From Tanypteryx hageni (lineage: Eukaryota; Arthropoda; Insecta; Odonata; Petaluridae): a stretch of 64,000 nucleotides of DNA. The notes below the pieces were generated by a model that searched no databases, was not told where the DNA came from, and saw nothing but the letters and a program-made list of their open reading frames with translations. Of this stretch, positions 11,601 through 24,739 are shown piece after piece. The position numbers and the translations under genes were made by a program. Numbering within the stretch: position 1 is the stretch's first letter; each line of letters opens with the position of its first letter. The stretch spans positions 129,786,470 to 129,850,469 of the forward strand of contig CM054114.1 of assembly GCA_028673005.1 (NCBI GenBank), written 5' to 3'.

Positions 11601-14519
11601 CACTGAAGGTCCAGTCCAAGATATATTGCCACTTGAGCGAAAGTGAAATGCTGCCAGCTTAATCAATTTAAAAGCAAATGTAATGTAAATTTATCAAGTA
11701 ACACTTTCACATGAAAAATTAAAATTTTATGCGTTGAACATTTTTGGAAACCCTCGTTTGAATGCGCGGTAGTGAGAGATTCGAAAGAGAATTCGCTCAC
11801 CTTAGAGCGATAGTAAAATTGAAAAACCGTGTCGCTCCAATAGTCATCAACGGACATTCACCCAAGAAAATTTCTCCTTCCCTACACATGTATAAAAACA
11901 AAAGGAAATACGTCACGAATGTTCGCGCTAGAATCTGCTAAAGATGTATCGCCGCCAAAATATATGCTTTGCGGAAATGGATAGTTATTCATGAAGATAA
12001 ATGAACACCCTTTATTTCTTTAATAAGCAGGAATAGGTTGGAGAAAGCAAATACACATTTCGCCTGAAATAAAGCCATAATCAGTACCATTTCACGAATA
12101 GTAGATTAAAAAAAAATAGAACCATTATATCTGCTATCGGTCGTAAAAAAGAACCTTTTTTGAACCTGCTATCTGCGAATCAACACGGATTACTGCTGCC
12201 TTGTAGATGTAATACGCATATGGTTTCTCCAACCTTTATATGACTATGACTATTGTAAAATACGGAGGAATTTAATATTTCTAGGAGGGTATAAAATAAT
12301 TGTTTTGATATTCTTTGTTCTGATATACTTCGGGTCTTTCGGAAAGAAAAAAATGCCAGTAAGCTCAATAAATCCGTCGCAGGATATATTTATCGTGAAA
12401 AAGATAAAATTTTCAATTCAATCGCATTGATTTCATCGAAGCATTCTCATCTAGATAAATTCTTATCGAGGAAAAGGAATTTAGAAAGAAATCGAAAAAA
12501 GGCTTGAAGTTTCTAAAAAATGGATTAGAAAACACGTGTACGTGTTTACCTCTGAACTCGAAAAGGATGGGAGCTAGAATTTCAGTGCGATAACTCCGTT
12601 TGCCTATGCGGTTGAGAACGATAAACAGACCAAGAAAGGAATGGGCTTGCAGAAGAGAGGGTGGGGGGAAAGAAAAGGGAGAAACGAGGGTGGAGAAGTG
12701 GGAGTGGAAAAGATAAACAAGGCGGCAGACTAAAAGGAAAATAAAAATGGAAGCAAGCAGGAAACAAACGAACGCGCGCACTTAAAACCGCAAGGCAGAA
12801 GGGCGCTAAAAATGAAAGTTTAATGGCGGAATAGGAGCGAGTCCGCCGGTGGTGCTATCTTGGCACGAGATCGCGAACTAAAAACGAAGATGCCAGACGA
12901 GTTTTTTTTAAACTTAATTTTTTCTCTATGGGAGTGCACGTGGGAAGGTTTAAGGGAGGCGTCCGTGAGAGGTTTACGTTTTGAAAAGGAATGGGAAAAT
13001 TGAAAGCGCTGCTTTCATTTCAAAGGGGAAAAAGCGGCTGAGTAATTTAAGTGGCCGTCTAAATTGAAAACGTCTGGAACGTCTTTTAAAGGATTTAAAT
13101 TTAGAAAGGATTTACCTTTTTTTGTGAGATAGAGATTTCGCATACTTGGAGGGATAAAAATTTAATGCAATCAAATCGCGAAAATTCTAATCATCTTGCT
13201 TCTTTTTCTAGAAAAATCTCATGGGACCAACTAAAGCTTGCTGAAATCATGATAATAGTCTGGAATATTTGCTTGAACTATTAGTCAATATGAGACAAAT
13301 ATTCGTTATGATTATTTTTAATATTTTTCACTTATTATAAGAATTTTTTCTTAGTGTGAACACATACGAAGAGCAATGCGAATGTCTGATTATCTGTTTA
13401 ACTAATTTAAGAAGAAAATTGTTAAGTATTTCAGAGTTAAAGAAATGAACGCCTATCATTACTAAGCAACGAATAGCATACCCGAAGAAAGTGTTGATAG
13501 TTAATAGGAATATTGTTAGTAATCAAACATAATGTCATTATTATTGTCACCTTCCTCCTTGTGTTAATTATAATTGGAAATTTAAAAATGTATAAGGCGG
13601 TGGTAATACGCAGAAAACGTACTTAATGTTTCCTCAATAATTTGAAATATATTTTCATGCGCTCACACTTCAAACGAGCTGATGAACTTCTATAAATTTC
13701 TCCAATAACTAATAAATTTAATAGCATATGTAGTTTAAAATAATATGTGCACGTAGTATATAAAAACTATGTGAAACAATTCAATTCGACCGTGTCTATA
13801 GTTAAGATGATAATCTCAAATAAATTGAAAAATATTCATTCTTAACGGCGTTTCTTTATCACTGATAAGAATTAAATATAAATGTAGACATTTATTAAGT
13901 TGAGCTATAACACTCGGTATATATTAATCTATAATATCTAATAATGCATAAATTAATGGAATTAATAACTTATACTGAGTATTTTTTGTTCCAAGTGGGT
14001 AATTTATTCAAAATTACTAAAATAGCTTGTATTAAAAGAAATTATTATCGCTTATATAAATAAAGGTAAAATAAAGGTCAAACAAATGTATGCCACTCAA
14101 AATGTATAGATATACTCTTTAAAGTGTTCTGTGCTTTCAGACAAAAGTTTAAAAAATTTCTAATGCAGCTGTGTAGCTGACATCAACGGTTTATAGGGGA
14201 AGTGCAAAAAAGGGTTATAAAACACGCTTACAATGGCGTGCTGCTGGAAGCGGGAAAATGTGCAGGAAACAGAACTGGAAAGGGATGCCGCGATGAGCGA
14301 GAGAATAGAGGCAAGAAATGTCAAAGGGAAAGCGTGGGCGGATGAGAGGATGCGAGGAAGAACGACGTACCTGGGGACGTACCGCGCTGGTGGGGAGGGC
14401 TGAGAAACAGCGGCGAGTTTATAAAGGCCAAAGAGACCAACACGCATGATGCCGATGACGTAAATTGGGAGTAGGTAGGCGCGGCGTGACACCTATGAAT
14501 GGAACTTGGGAGTCTGGAG
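8621..14519. other. Long intergenic stretch, no gene recognised
   Basis: Nearly 6 kb of unique-looking, mostly AT-rich DNA. It includes a short (TA)n run at 11222-11239 and a purine-rich patch at about 12600-12780. Open frames here (for example 8904-9113, 9290-9565, 10054-10338, 12413-12781, 14160-14492) have no recognisable domains. Spliced host exons or regulatory DNA could be present but cannot be shown by eye. Confidence 0.5.
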
Positions 14520-15400
14520 GAGCAATACTATGACAGAGAAGTGGAATCGGAGGGAAAGGGAAGAGGGTTAGAGGGAAGGATTGGGAATGGAGATATAAGA
14601 TCGAAAGACAGGAAGGAGAAGTGAGAAGAGGGCTATTTGGGTAAAAATAAGAGGGAAGTATCTGGAGTAGAGAAAGGAGAGAAAAAATGGGGAGAGGAAA
14701 GACAGGAAGGGCAAAGAGAGAGGTAGGGAGAGAGGATGGGAGAGCGGGAGAGGAAGGAGAGAGACGGAGAGAGGAGGTTAGAGAGAGGGATATAGAGAGA
14801 GGGATATAGAGAGAGGGATATAGAGAGAGGGATATAGAGAGAGGGATATAGAGAGAGGAATATAGAGAGAGGGAGAGAGAGGGGGAGAAAAAAGGAGATG
14901 AGGAGAAAAAGAGTTAGATAGAGATGGGGAGTGAGGGGAGGGGAGTGAGATGGAAAGAGAATTATAGGTAGAGAGAGAGAGAGAGACAGAGAGAGGTAGA
15001 GAGCAAGAGTGGGAGAGAGAGAGGTAGATATAGGGCAAGAGTGGAAGAGATATAGAGACAGGGGGAGAGGCAGAGCGAAAGAGGCAGGGAGAGAGAGGCA
15101 GGGAGAGAGAGGCAGTGAGAGAGGCAGGGAGAGAGAGACAGGGAGAGAGAGATAGGTAGAGAGAGAGGTAGAGAGAGGTAGAGAGAGAGGTAGAGAGAGG
15201 TAGAGAGAGGTAGAGGTAGAGAGAGGTAGAGGTAGAGAAAGGTAGAGAGAGGTAGAGAGAGAAGCAGAGAGAGGCAGGGAGAGAGACAGAGGCAGAGAGA
15301 GGTAGAGAGAATAGCAGAGAGAGAGAGAGGCCGGGAAAGGTATGAGTAGGATGCAAAGCGAATGAAGAAATGAAGAGGCGAATGAAGAGGTAGGACAATG
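14520..15400. repeat. GA-rich simple repeat block
   Basis: Almost entirely A/G on the plus strand. It contains a regular 14-bp array (unit GGATATAGAGAGAG, starts at 14787, 14801, 14815, 14829, 14843 and 14857). From about 15160 to 15310 there are GGTAGAGA and GGCAGGGAGA variants. Long Ser/Leu/Pro frames on the minus strand (up to 258 residues at 14633-15409) are products of the CT repeat in all three frames and not proteins. Confidence 0.9.
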
Positions 15401-16465
15401 AAGGAGCATGCATTGATTTGGTCCCTGACCTCCGACGTCCTTTCACCAGCTCGCGATGCGCAACTCATGCGGGCTGGGAACCTTTTCCCCTCTATTTTAG
15501 GTATATCCTTTTGAGAGAGAGGCTGACTGTTTCCCAGGTGATTGTCATTTTGGAGGAATTCCTGGGTCGCCTACGTTACCTCAACCGCCTGCTCCACTCT
15601 TGAGCACTGCTCTCTTCGCCTCACTGATTCTTTTTTTCCACGATTATGTGAAGCTGTATGAACCGCACGAACATTCAAATCGCTGCAGTAGCTAAAGGAT
15701 ACGACAAATTCCGCATAACGTATGTTCCTTTTTTATGGCAAGAGAATGTGCCCATAGAAACACATTGAAATCGATATTCGATACTAATATTAATATGTCA
15801 GCGGTAGGTAGGCTAAAGTGGGACAAATGAACAAAAATCACTTTAGATTTAGGCTATCGTAAACCAAACAAATTTTCAAATCGGGTGTCAGTAAATATAA
15901 TTATGTACCTTTTTATCTTTTTACCTAGCCGCTTTTATCACCGGCTATTAAAGTTCATTAATATCATTTTCTCAACTCTTTTTTCATATGGAGAGAAAAC
16001 AAAATCACTGCACGAAATTTCTGGACTTTTTGGAGTTCATTTTATCCTCCTACTCTCGGATGATGCAAGTTTTACTATTTAAAAATCAAGCGAAAAAATT
16101 GATGGCATGTGTTCAGAAATTCCTATCAACTCATATAAAACTTGCAACGACGTCATTCTTCGGCAAATTTAATGTTACTAGTCATGTTATTCCTTCATAT
16201 TTATGTGAACTTTGGACATTAATTTATTTGTGTGGGTTGCATTTATTTTTTTCAGGAACGAAACTTACTTTGTCTTTTGAGCTTAAAAAAAGTAGTTTTC
16301 GTTATATGCAGTGCTTATTTCTTCTATATTTTCTTGGAATACTGAAAAGTTAATTAGGCCTAAAAAAGATTCAATCAACTTTTTGGTTTTTTTTAATGAC
16401 CTGCTGATTCCCTCTTGCCTACGCGCAATGGGTGTATTAGAGGTAGTGCAATGAATAGCTGGTTA
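15401..16465. other. Intergenic DNA, no gene recognised
   Basis: No repeat ends or protein motifs seen. The 121-residue frame at 15988-16353 is AT-rich, hydrophobic and unrecognised. Confidence 0.5.
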
Positions 16466-16595
16466 TGAAAAAAGAACTTAGTTACTTCCACAAATTTAAT
16501 TTTACACGACCGGTTTCACTACGATCGTAGCATCATCGTAGTGAAACCGGCCGTTTAAAATTAAATTTGTGGAAGTAACTAAGTTCTTTTTTTCA
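16466..16595. repeat. Fold-back (inverted) repeat, hammerhead-like
   Basis: Two 60-base arms (16466-16525 and 16535-16595) are near-perfect reverse complements around a 9-base spacer, with only a few differences including one A/T-run length change. The arm contains CCGGTTTCACTACGAT. On the minus strand the centre reads GATGA, T, a GCTAC/GTAGT hairpin, then GAAACCGGTC followed by GTG. This resembles a hammerhead-ribozyme core in which the leading CU is replaced by AC. Penelope-like elements are known to carry such cores, so a Penelope-related origin is an inference. Confidence 0.7.
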
Positions 16596-17409
16596 TGATG
16601 AGTATTTTCCACAGGGTTAAGCCTGACCTCATTATTGACAATAGCTGGTTAGTTTAAAAAAGTTCAGGAAGAAAGATATTACCTACAAATTCCTATTAAA
16701 AAAATCTGAATTGTTGCTTTCTTGCAAATGCTATACAGAACTTAATGCATTGTGCGGTTATGTGCAGTAGTAACATTTTCCATGAAAATGAAAGCTCAAA
16801 AACGTTAAGCACGCCCTAAAAGCGCACTGGTACCCTCAATGGCCTTAGGAATTGGATTTTAGCATCTTTCCATTTCATTTGAACGAATATACTCGATTAG
16901 GCACCAAATTTCAGAGAAATCGCGGCGCCGCGAAACCACGGAATACACAGTGCAGCAGAGACCTCAAGGGAAAGCGCCTCACGAATCATCGGCGGATTTC
17001 CTAGCTTTTGATGATGAGAATGGAGTCGTTAATAATATATTCGCGTAACATCCAACGATGAGGTACCGTATGAATAGATTCGTAACGGATTCGATGAACG
17101 GAAGCTTGAGGGAGAGAAGGAGAAATAGAGAGGGAAATAGAACTAGAGAAAGAGAGTGGCAGCGGCATCAAGATTAGTGTAGTGCCAGCAATGCGTTATG
17201 TATTCGAACTTGAGAGAACTGGATTAAACTGGAAATAACTATCGAGACGTCCTCTCCGTGATCGCGGAAGGAGGAGTGTGCAGAGCAAAAGGGATAAAAG
17301 AAAAGATATTGGCATTAGCAGCAAAATCTCAGTAGCACCCAAGTGACGAAACAATTTTTGTGAGAGAGAACATTAATGGAATTGTAGTTTTCGCGTAGCA
17401 AAGATTTTG
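16596..17409. other. Intergenic DNA, no gene recognised
   Basis: No feature seen apart from a purine-rich patch near 17100-17160. Confidence 0.5.
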
Positions 17410-17850
17410 TTTTCTTCTCCATACACGAAGTATAGAAAAAGTATTGTTTTCATGAAAAAATCGAAATTGGGATTTCAACGGAAGTACATTTAGGTCCCCG
17501 GAGCACGTTTTGACTATTTTCTCGTTGATATCTGTGTGTGTGTAGCTGTGTGTGTCTATGAGTGGAATTTTGTGGGTTCTCTAACTCAAAAACTATTAAT
17601 CAGGTCAACGCGAAATTTTATAGTTGTCATTTTCGTTAAAGATACAAGAACTGGTGTTTCTCTTGTCATTTATTTGTTTTTTGAAATATTTGCTTTAATA
17701 TTTTATGAATTTAAAAAGTATTGGAATAAACATTTTAGCAAATTTAATTTTCTACAACGGTTGTTCGAAATATTTTCCCATTTTAAGAGATACTACATAT
17801 TTTAGCTACCACCACCACACCACCTACCGGCTATTATTGTAAACACATTA
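17410..17850 (+). repeat. Dispersed repeat family A, copy 1
   Basis: Matches the reverse complement of 55909-56412 over most of its length. Shared blocks include AGTATTGTTTTCATGAAAAA, GATTTCAACGG, CTCTAACTCAAAAACTATTA, GGTCAACGC and CCACCACACCACCTACC. A third, partial copy lies at 35350-35460, and the first block also appears near 5350-5435 (minus). The 89-residue frame inside (17536-17805) is not a known protein. No transposase or RT motif is visible, so the class is unknown. Confidence 0.75.
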
Positions 17851-20800
17851 CGCTCCTTTTTATTTTCTTAATTGTTGGAATTGAGGAATAGCCGCTGAGG
17901 ACGGCTGTTCTGTAACTAAAGTTTGGACCCGATTTTCCCAAAATCAATATTTTTTCGGGATTAAAACGTCGCAACACGGTCATAGGACCATTTTATTGCT
18001 CTTGCTAAAAAATACAATCTGAACTTACAAAGAGAGCAAACGAATGGTTTCTTGAATTAAAAATTTCTTGGACGAACAGATGGGAACCTTTCGTTCCTGC
18101 TACCAAAAGGACATCTTTTTAAAAGTTATTATTACTCCTCGATCGTAAACGAGACGAGCGCGCGCGAGAAATTGATGACGTCACAAACAACTTACGTAAT
18201 TGGAGCGGTTGGTATAGTTAACTGCATTTCCATTCGATCTCGGTTCGCTGTAACGTGGACTAATTAATAAACCGTAACAGGCGATTTCATATGTTCTCGT
18301 ATATCGAATTCTGTTTTCAGACGGGGAAACTCTTAAATGAGAAGAAAAGCAGCTCGGTGACCCGACACGGAGTAAAAAGCTATCCCATTACCTCGTTTGC
18401 GTTATAACCTAGCCTGTCAGAATGCCTAGACCGCTGTCCGACTCTTAATTCCCCGACTGAAAATGTGTAGATAACCAGAACATTTGTTTTCTAGATCTAG
18501 GGAACAAAACTAGTTTTGTGGGAAGGCCGTTTGGCCGACGAAATATTAAATAGAAACGATTTTAATCCTGATTGCAAATGTTTATTTGACTCTCTACCTC
18601 ATCTCAGCACTCAGAATAAATAATAGGTGGTCTCATTATTATTTTTATGTGGTAAAATTAATTTAAGTAATGTAAATTGAACATAGCAGATTGCGTATTT
18701 CATTTTGAGGCAAATGAATACGGTTCAGTATTGAATTGTGTCGTTTTGTTTTGGATGGCAGGAATCAGGACAAGACTCGCCGTGGTAATGAAAGCGTGAC
18801 TTAACTTTGTTATACACTTATCCAAAGTTATTTACCGGACGATATGACACTTGTAAATATGGAAAGGGAATATTATACAGTAGTAATATAGTGTTATATT
18901 CATCCGAAGCTAATCGATATTGATCACAGTAAATTAAAATATTCAACTTAGTTACATTTATTGCCGAAAAAATACTTGCTAAGCGGCTATCTCATGCAAA
19001 AAGAAAAATTTTCTTTAAGAACATAATATGTAGCATGACGGTGAATGCATATGCCATGAATGCCATTTAAATATGGGTAAGTCAATTTCTGCGGATATCA
19101 CGCAATAAACACATTTTATGACCCAAAAAAGGGGTAATAAATGAAATTTAGAAACAAATTTGTCCCAAGGAATTGCTGAGGCTTGGCATACGAAGCAAGC
19201 AGATGGGAGAATGAATGGAGTATAAGGGATTTCAATTTACATTTACATCTAGGGAACGGAGATATAATTGACGACATTTTTGTAGCCTCTCTCGTAAAAT
19301 CATTCTTTTTATTTTTTCTATGATTTCGCTTCTCGGCCGCGAGATGGCTGACGACACACACACTTAGCCATAGGAGTTGTTGAGGAGAGGATGAGGATGG
19401 GAGAAGATGGCGTTTGCGAGATTGAAAAACGAGAGGGAGAAAGGGCGATGGAATGCCTAAAAGGCGAGAGAGCATCGTGTATTGTTAGTTGCACGCAAAC
19501 GAGGAAAAATGTGGAATTTCCGGTAAGAGATTTAATTCGCAAGGAGAAGGCTTGCGATGAAAATTCAGAGAAGAATATATTTATATTTTATGAGATTTTA
19601 TGGGATGACAGTTATGGTATTTCCCGTAGTTGTAAAATTGGACCGTGGCTCATTTACCTTAAATGCGAAAGAATTCTCTTCGAGTTTTAATGGTTATTGA
19701 TAAAATAATTAAATCGGCCCCTTTATATGGGCATTTTGTTTAAGTTATCTTATTAATTACGCTATATGCAAATCTGTATGTAGGCGTTGAGTTCGCAGGC
19801 TAAAGTCTAATGAAACATCTGTCGTTTTGATTTAAAATTATATCTAAGAGATACAGAGCGTTTATTCGTATTGGTTCTCGAATTATAATAAAAATATTTA
19901 GTGTAGATAACTAAAAACTTTACTCTAACGTATAAAAAGTTGTTTTTATATATCTCGGTGATTTAAGCATATGGAAAGCTTATTAGTTAAATTAATATTA
20001 ATATTAATTTGAACGGCATAACTTTTAACTGGTGTTTGAAGGATCGTATGGTACTGATTAGCGTAATAAGTTCTCTGTATGTGTTTTTGCATATCAATTC
20101 TACTAACTCCTTTGAGACAAATTTATAACATTGGACTATGACTTGTAGATAATTCTTTTTAGTTTTATACGATGACTATCTATCTTACCAGAACATGGGG
20201 ATATATGCATTTTACGTCCATTTAAATTGTTAGGCTACAAATTGCAATTGTGAAGAAGATACTATATGACATCAATTAACGTCTCCAGATGGGAAATCTC
20301 AACCGCGAAATGCATTAACTAGTCTTTTCACCGCGAACACCTCCAGGCTCTTCTAGATTTATTATTTACGGAGAAATAAAAAACATTTCCTTGCGCGGTT
20401 ATGAATTGTTTCTCGTAAAAACTGGAAGAAAAACAACTAAAAATTTCTGTGCGAGTTAAGCAAAGAAACCCATTAGTTGGCTGGTTCTAGAACGCGATCA
20501 CGTCGTCACGCGTGTCAATTTGAAGGCATTTAGGGATGTCCATTAAGTTCTTCTTTTGCGCCGCTTTGTCCAGATGAAAAATCACTCTGCCTCAAGTGAA
20601 GAATGGAGTTGTGCCGTTTTTTGAACCTTACCAGGTCGAACTTCGCGAAGCGCTCGTAGAAGTCTATGAAGAGCATTAATGCGTTTAACTTGTCATCCCG
20701 TCAGCATATGTGTTGCACGGAAAAGGAGGTTTTTGCTGGTATACGATTAATCAGGCGCAACATTTTTTTGCGAGATTCGAAGTTGTTTTTTCTATTTAAT

Positions 20801-21409
20801 AACACGATGGAAATTTGAAAATTTTCCCTATCGATATGTGAATGTTACTTAAAGTATTACCATAAATTACCATAAATGTTTTAACGTATTGTTACTTGCT
20901 CTCTCGCTCTCTAGGAACTATATTACTTATTTTTAGCAATTAAGAAGAGTCGTAACAAATAATCGGTTATCTCAAATGCACAGGAGAAAAATATAGCTAT
21001 AACTAGCAAAAAAGGGATCTTGTGGATTATACATCCCGTTCTTCGAAACAACAAATTCAACGGATCTTTACCATCATAACGCCGCCACTTTCGTACAAAC
21101 CTAACAACCAATGTAAAAAAACCATCCCGATGGAGAGTGCAAATGTGAACGTGGAAGGAAAACCAAACCTCCGCATTGAGGTTTTGTTACAATCCATAAT
21201 GGGGGCTGCCGCTACAATAAATCCCAGCATCTCCTCCGGTTGGATTAAGGGGTTGGGGGTTGGATTCGTTCTAATTCCTCCCCCCGTGTTGCAATAAGTG
21301 GTAGACACAACAATACAGTAACAAAATTAGATAAAAATATGCAACAATTGTAGTTACAGACAAACATAATTTTATGTATTATAAATAGCTGCTTCTTACG
21401 GAGGATGTA

Positions 21410-21411
<2 letters not shown>
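17851..21411. other. Intergenic DNA, no gene recognised
   Basis: 3.5 kb of AT-rich, apparently unique sequence. A run ATTTACATTTACATC at about 19237-19251 could be a LINE-type tail but is too short to assign. Open frames near 19116-19690 are unrecognised. Confidence 0.5.
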
Positions 21412-21455
<44 letters not shown>

Positions 21456-21699
21456 CAACTTACGGAAAAGGAAAGGTAAAATGAATATATGGATGTCAAC
21501 AAGGTGTTGGGATGAGGAAACCCAGTGAGCACTCACCAATCAGACGACTTCAGGTTGGCGAGGCCCCGGGGATGTCGAAGCGACACACGTAAAATAACAC
21601 AAAAACACAGAAACATCACAAACATAGAAGCTTTCGGAACTACTCCTTCTTCAGCTACAGAGAGAGAACTGTTTCCTCATCCCAACACCTTGTTTACAT

Positions 21700-21758
<59 letters not shown>
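21412..21758. mobile_element. (TA)n-flanked hammerhead-bearing element, copy 1
   Basis: A unique-looking core lies between two pure TA tracts (21412-21454 and 21703-21758). It begins ACAACTTACGGAAAAGGAAA, then runs from TGGATGTCAACAAGGTG (21490) through CCCCGGGGATGTCGAAGC to the hammerhead-like centre. It ends in an inverted copy of the first roughly 33 bases (about 21670-21702). It is nearly identical to the arms of copy 2 at 54968-55293, 33 kb away, including the extra ACTTACGGAAAAGG block. Insertion inside TA microsatellites, near identity of the copies and the ribozyme-like centre suggest a recently mobile, non-autonomous retroelement. No protein is encoded. Confidence 0.75.
21623..21659 (-). 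ncRNA. Candidate hammerhead ribozyme (copy 1)
   Basis: The minus strand reads, in order: UGUAG (stem I 5'), CUGAAGA (core), one extra A, GGA-loop-UCC (stem II), GAA, AGCU (self-complementary stem III), U (cleavage-site position 17) and CUAUG. The last part pairs with UGUAG through two GU wobbles. This is the type I hammerhead order. The short self-complementary stem III without a loop resembles the minimal form reported in Penelope-like elements and retrozymes, which often acts as a dimer. The extra base after the CUGANGA box departs from the standard core. Activity is not shown. Confidence 0.5.
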
Positions 21759-21760
<2 letters not shown>

Positions 21761-24739
21761 ATATGTTCATCATCGGCTTCAGGTTTCGAGTGATTTAATC
21801 ATCATCGAAACAGAAGTTTTAATGTAATTTCTTTGAAATTTTTGCCTTCGTAAACACGCGTACTACAAATATAAAAATAAATTTTATGGAAACCAGCTTC
21901 AGGTTCATGAGTTGAATACAATACATTAAATTCTTTCGGTGTGTTTTATATTGTAGTCTGAGGCTACGTGTAACATGAATTTGGTTCATTTCCAGCAGAT
22001 TGCTACGACACCGATGTTAATAATATGACTTTATCGTTAAAAAAATATCAGAGTTGATATGATTTTTTGAGTAAAAAGCATTGGGGGGCCGAGGAGTTAA
22101 CCAAAATGTCAACCCGGCGATATCTGCTATGCTTCAGTACCCAAATAAAACTCCAAAATAATTTACGGAGGCAAATCAAACGTTTTCGGGGATCGCTGTC
22201 TTAAAACCCTCGTTCTGCAATTACAGGAGCGAGGATAAACGCCTTATGCCCGAACGAAAGAGAGAGAGACTTATAAAAGTTTTTACTGCAGAACGAAACG
22301 GCTCGTGTTATCTTTTGTGCCGGTGCAGCAGGGCACCCAGCTCTGCCCACATCCTTCACCTTTCCGTGCCTGTATTTCGCAGAGAGAGAGAGAGAGGGAC
22401 TACATATTAAAACCCGAGCGGTCGCTGATACTTGCCGTGGAGGACTCCCCGCCGCCTGATAACCGCCTTGCTGGGAAGCGAAGCGTGTGGGAAAAGCGAA
22501 TGAAGCGAGCCAGGGCTAGGCGGGAAACTAATGAATGGGTCCGGCTGGTGAAGGAGTGTTTCTCATCCTACTCCCAACCCTCACTCACTCATTCCATCTC
22601 TCTCAACTCCCTCTTCGGCTCGCTTTAGAGCGGTTGGAGAGATTTAAAAAAAACCCCTTCTTTTCCTCCACTTTGACTCGCCCGCGTGGGTTGGGAGAAG
22701 CGAAATGAGAAATCGTGTCGCGTCGCAGAGATGGTTGTCGGAGCCATAGGGAGCCGCCATAGAAGTCGCCTCTCGTTTGCGAGCCTGTGTGTGTGTCCAT
22801 GTTCCTCACAAGCGACCGCTGTTTTTTTAACGTATGGACTCGTTTCGGTTCTAAAAAAAATAGGATCGGAATTCTTGCAGATCATTTTTTAAGATTCTGT
22901 GATGATTTAAGCTGCTGCATGTGCATAGACTATAGAGGTAGAAAAGCAAATTGGCGATAAAACGGATAAAATGGTTTTAAAATATAGTTTAAGAGAAGTT
23001 ATGTAGAGCGATAAGGCTGAGAGGATGAATTGTTTACTCGTATTTTAAGAGGCAATGAAAGGCTGTGCGTAGCAATTCAAGATAGGATGATAGGAAAAAG
23101 GGGAAGAATTAGGAAAATATAATTTCTGAACACCTAATTCAGATAGAGAAAGAGCTAGAGTAGGTTGCGAAGAGTAAGCCAAAACCTACCGAGAGGTGGC
23201 TTACTTGGAATTTAATATAAAATTTTTCTCACTTACTATTTCAATCACTTGACAAAAATTGGTTGATGCTGCATTTAGGGCCAAAAAACTGATTGCAACT
23301 ATATAATATTTGAAAATTATTTTTGCACAAATATTTCATGTCTGTTTTTTGCATCAAGGTCTATACACAATATTCCATTGTCTGTTTTTAAAATTTTTAT
23401 CAATTTTATTTCTACGCCGAAAAGCGCTGTGCTGTCGAGAAATTTCTTTTGTGTCACTATAGGCTTCAAGTTGCGCCATCTGGGTTACCATTTAAATTCA
23501 CTTTTTTACCCATATTTTTCTCACCTAGTATTACGTATGAGGTTGAAGTCGTTATAAATAAAACAAAACATTCGCTTGTTTACGGGGCGCGCCTTCTGGA
23601 CAATGGGTGGGCGTGTTGGTTCTTTACGCGCCGAAAAGGAAACGCGTTTCGTTTCGTCCCCTCGTTACGTGGGCGAGAGGAATGTGCACCCGGATTGTTC
23701 GAGGGCGCGACTGTATTTCATTCGCTTATCTCTCCCTGTTCCTACCTCCGACGTCCGTCTGTCCGTCTGCGTGTCGCGGCGTCATAACCCTCGGGCCCTC
23801 CATGTAGGGAGAAGGAACAAGGGGAGGAGAGGTGAGGTGGGATAGAGGGCGGCTCGGTAGGATGAGGGTCAATTTATGTCGGGTTTCGTGTGGTTATTTC
23901 TGCGATGCCCCTTACCTCCTCCTCCTCTCGAACCGGACTCGAGAATTTCCTCCTTCGTTATTTACGGTTTCGAAGGCGTTTTGATAATTCGCCGCTTAGT
24001 CTGGCGCGGACCACTTCCCTTTCCCCATCTTCCATCTACTCCCTCTCTATTCTTTATGGTTTGCCCGGTCCTGTGTGTGTGTGTTTAGTCTCTATTAGCC
24101 CGAATAGAGTGGTCCTGGCTCCGTATTTTAGTCGGTTCTGTAAACAATTAAGAGCTTATATTTTTTCGTCGGGTGAAAAAAAACTATGTAGGTGTTTTTA
24201 TATCGTAATAAATAAATCGTTCGAGTACTGGTCAGAGTGTATGCTTCCCAATTTTAGGGAGCCTGTTTGAATACCGCAGCTATTATTGCCCAATATGCTT
24301 CTGTATATTGTTGTTGATATGCTCAATTTATCAAGGTAGTACATTGCTGTTTATAAATAAATAATAAGATCATAATACTATGGAAAACGATTATATTTAT
24401 ATTCATAAGATAAAATAATTATAATGAAAAATTAAATAAAATAATACGCGTTCGTAATTCAGGTAATTATCATTTCGTGTTGCATACTTTTACTGTGGGA
24501 TGGGTTTAGTATACATTCATAGAAAATCTCGGAAGAATATATTAAATATGTCCTATAAAATCCGCTGTAAATACATTCCTCGGGCGACGATTTCAATCCA
24601 TTAATCTATTCGATTTATTTATTTAGATGGAGAAGAAATATAGAAAATAATATGATATAATTATAAGCTTCAAAATGTGGGCCTGGAGATGAATGTTGAA
24701 GATAAAATGGACAAATTTGATGAAAAAACGAGAAAATTC
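21759..24739. other. Intergenic DNA with a CpG-rich patch, no gene recognised
   Basis: No gene motif seen. 22260-22820 holds GA runs, and 23570-23860 is clearly richer in CpG (for example GGGGCGCGCC near 23583). Overlapping frames there (23449-23845) are unrecognised. The CpG-rich patch could be regulatory DNA of a host gene, but nothing here proves it. Confidence 0.45.

Noticed and set aside
14633..15468. Open frames of 168-258 residues on the minus strand
   Set aside because: All three frames are open at once and consist of Ser/Leu/Pro runs produced by a CT repeat.
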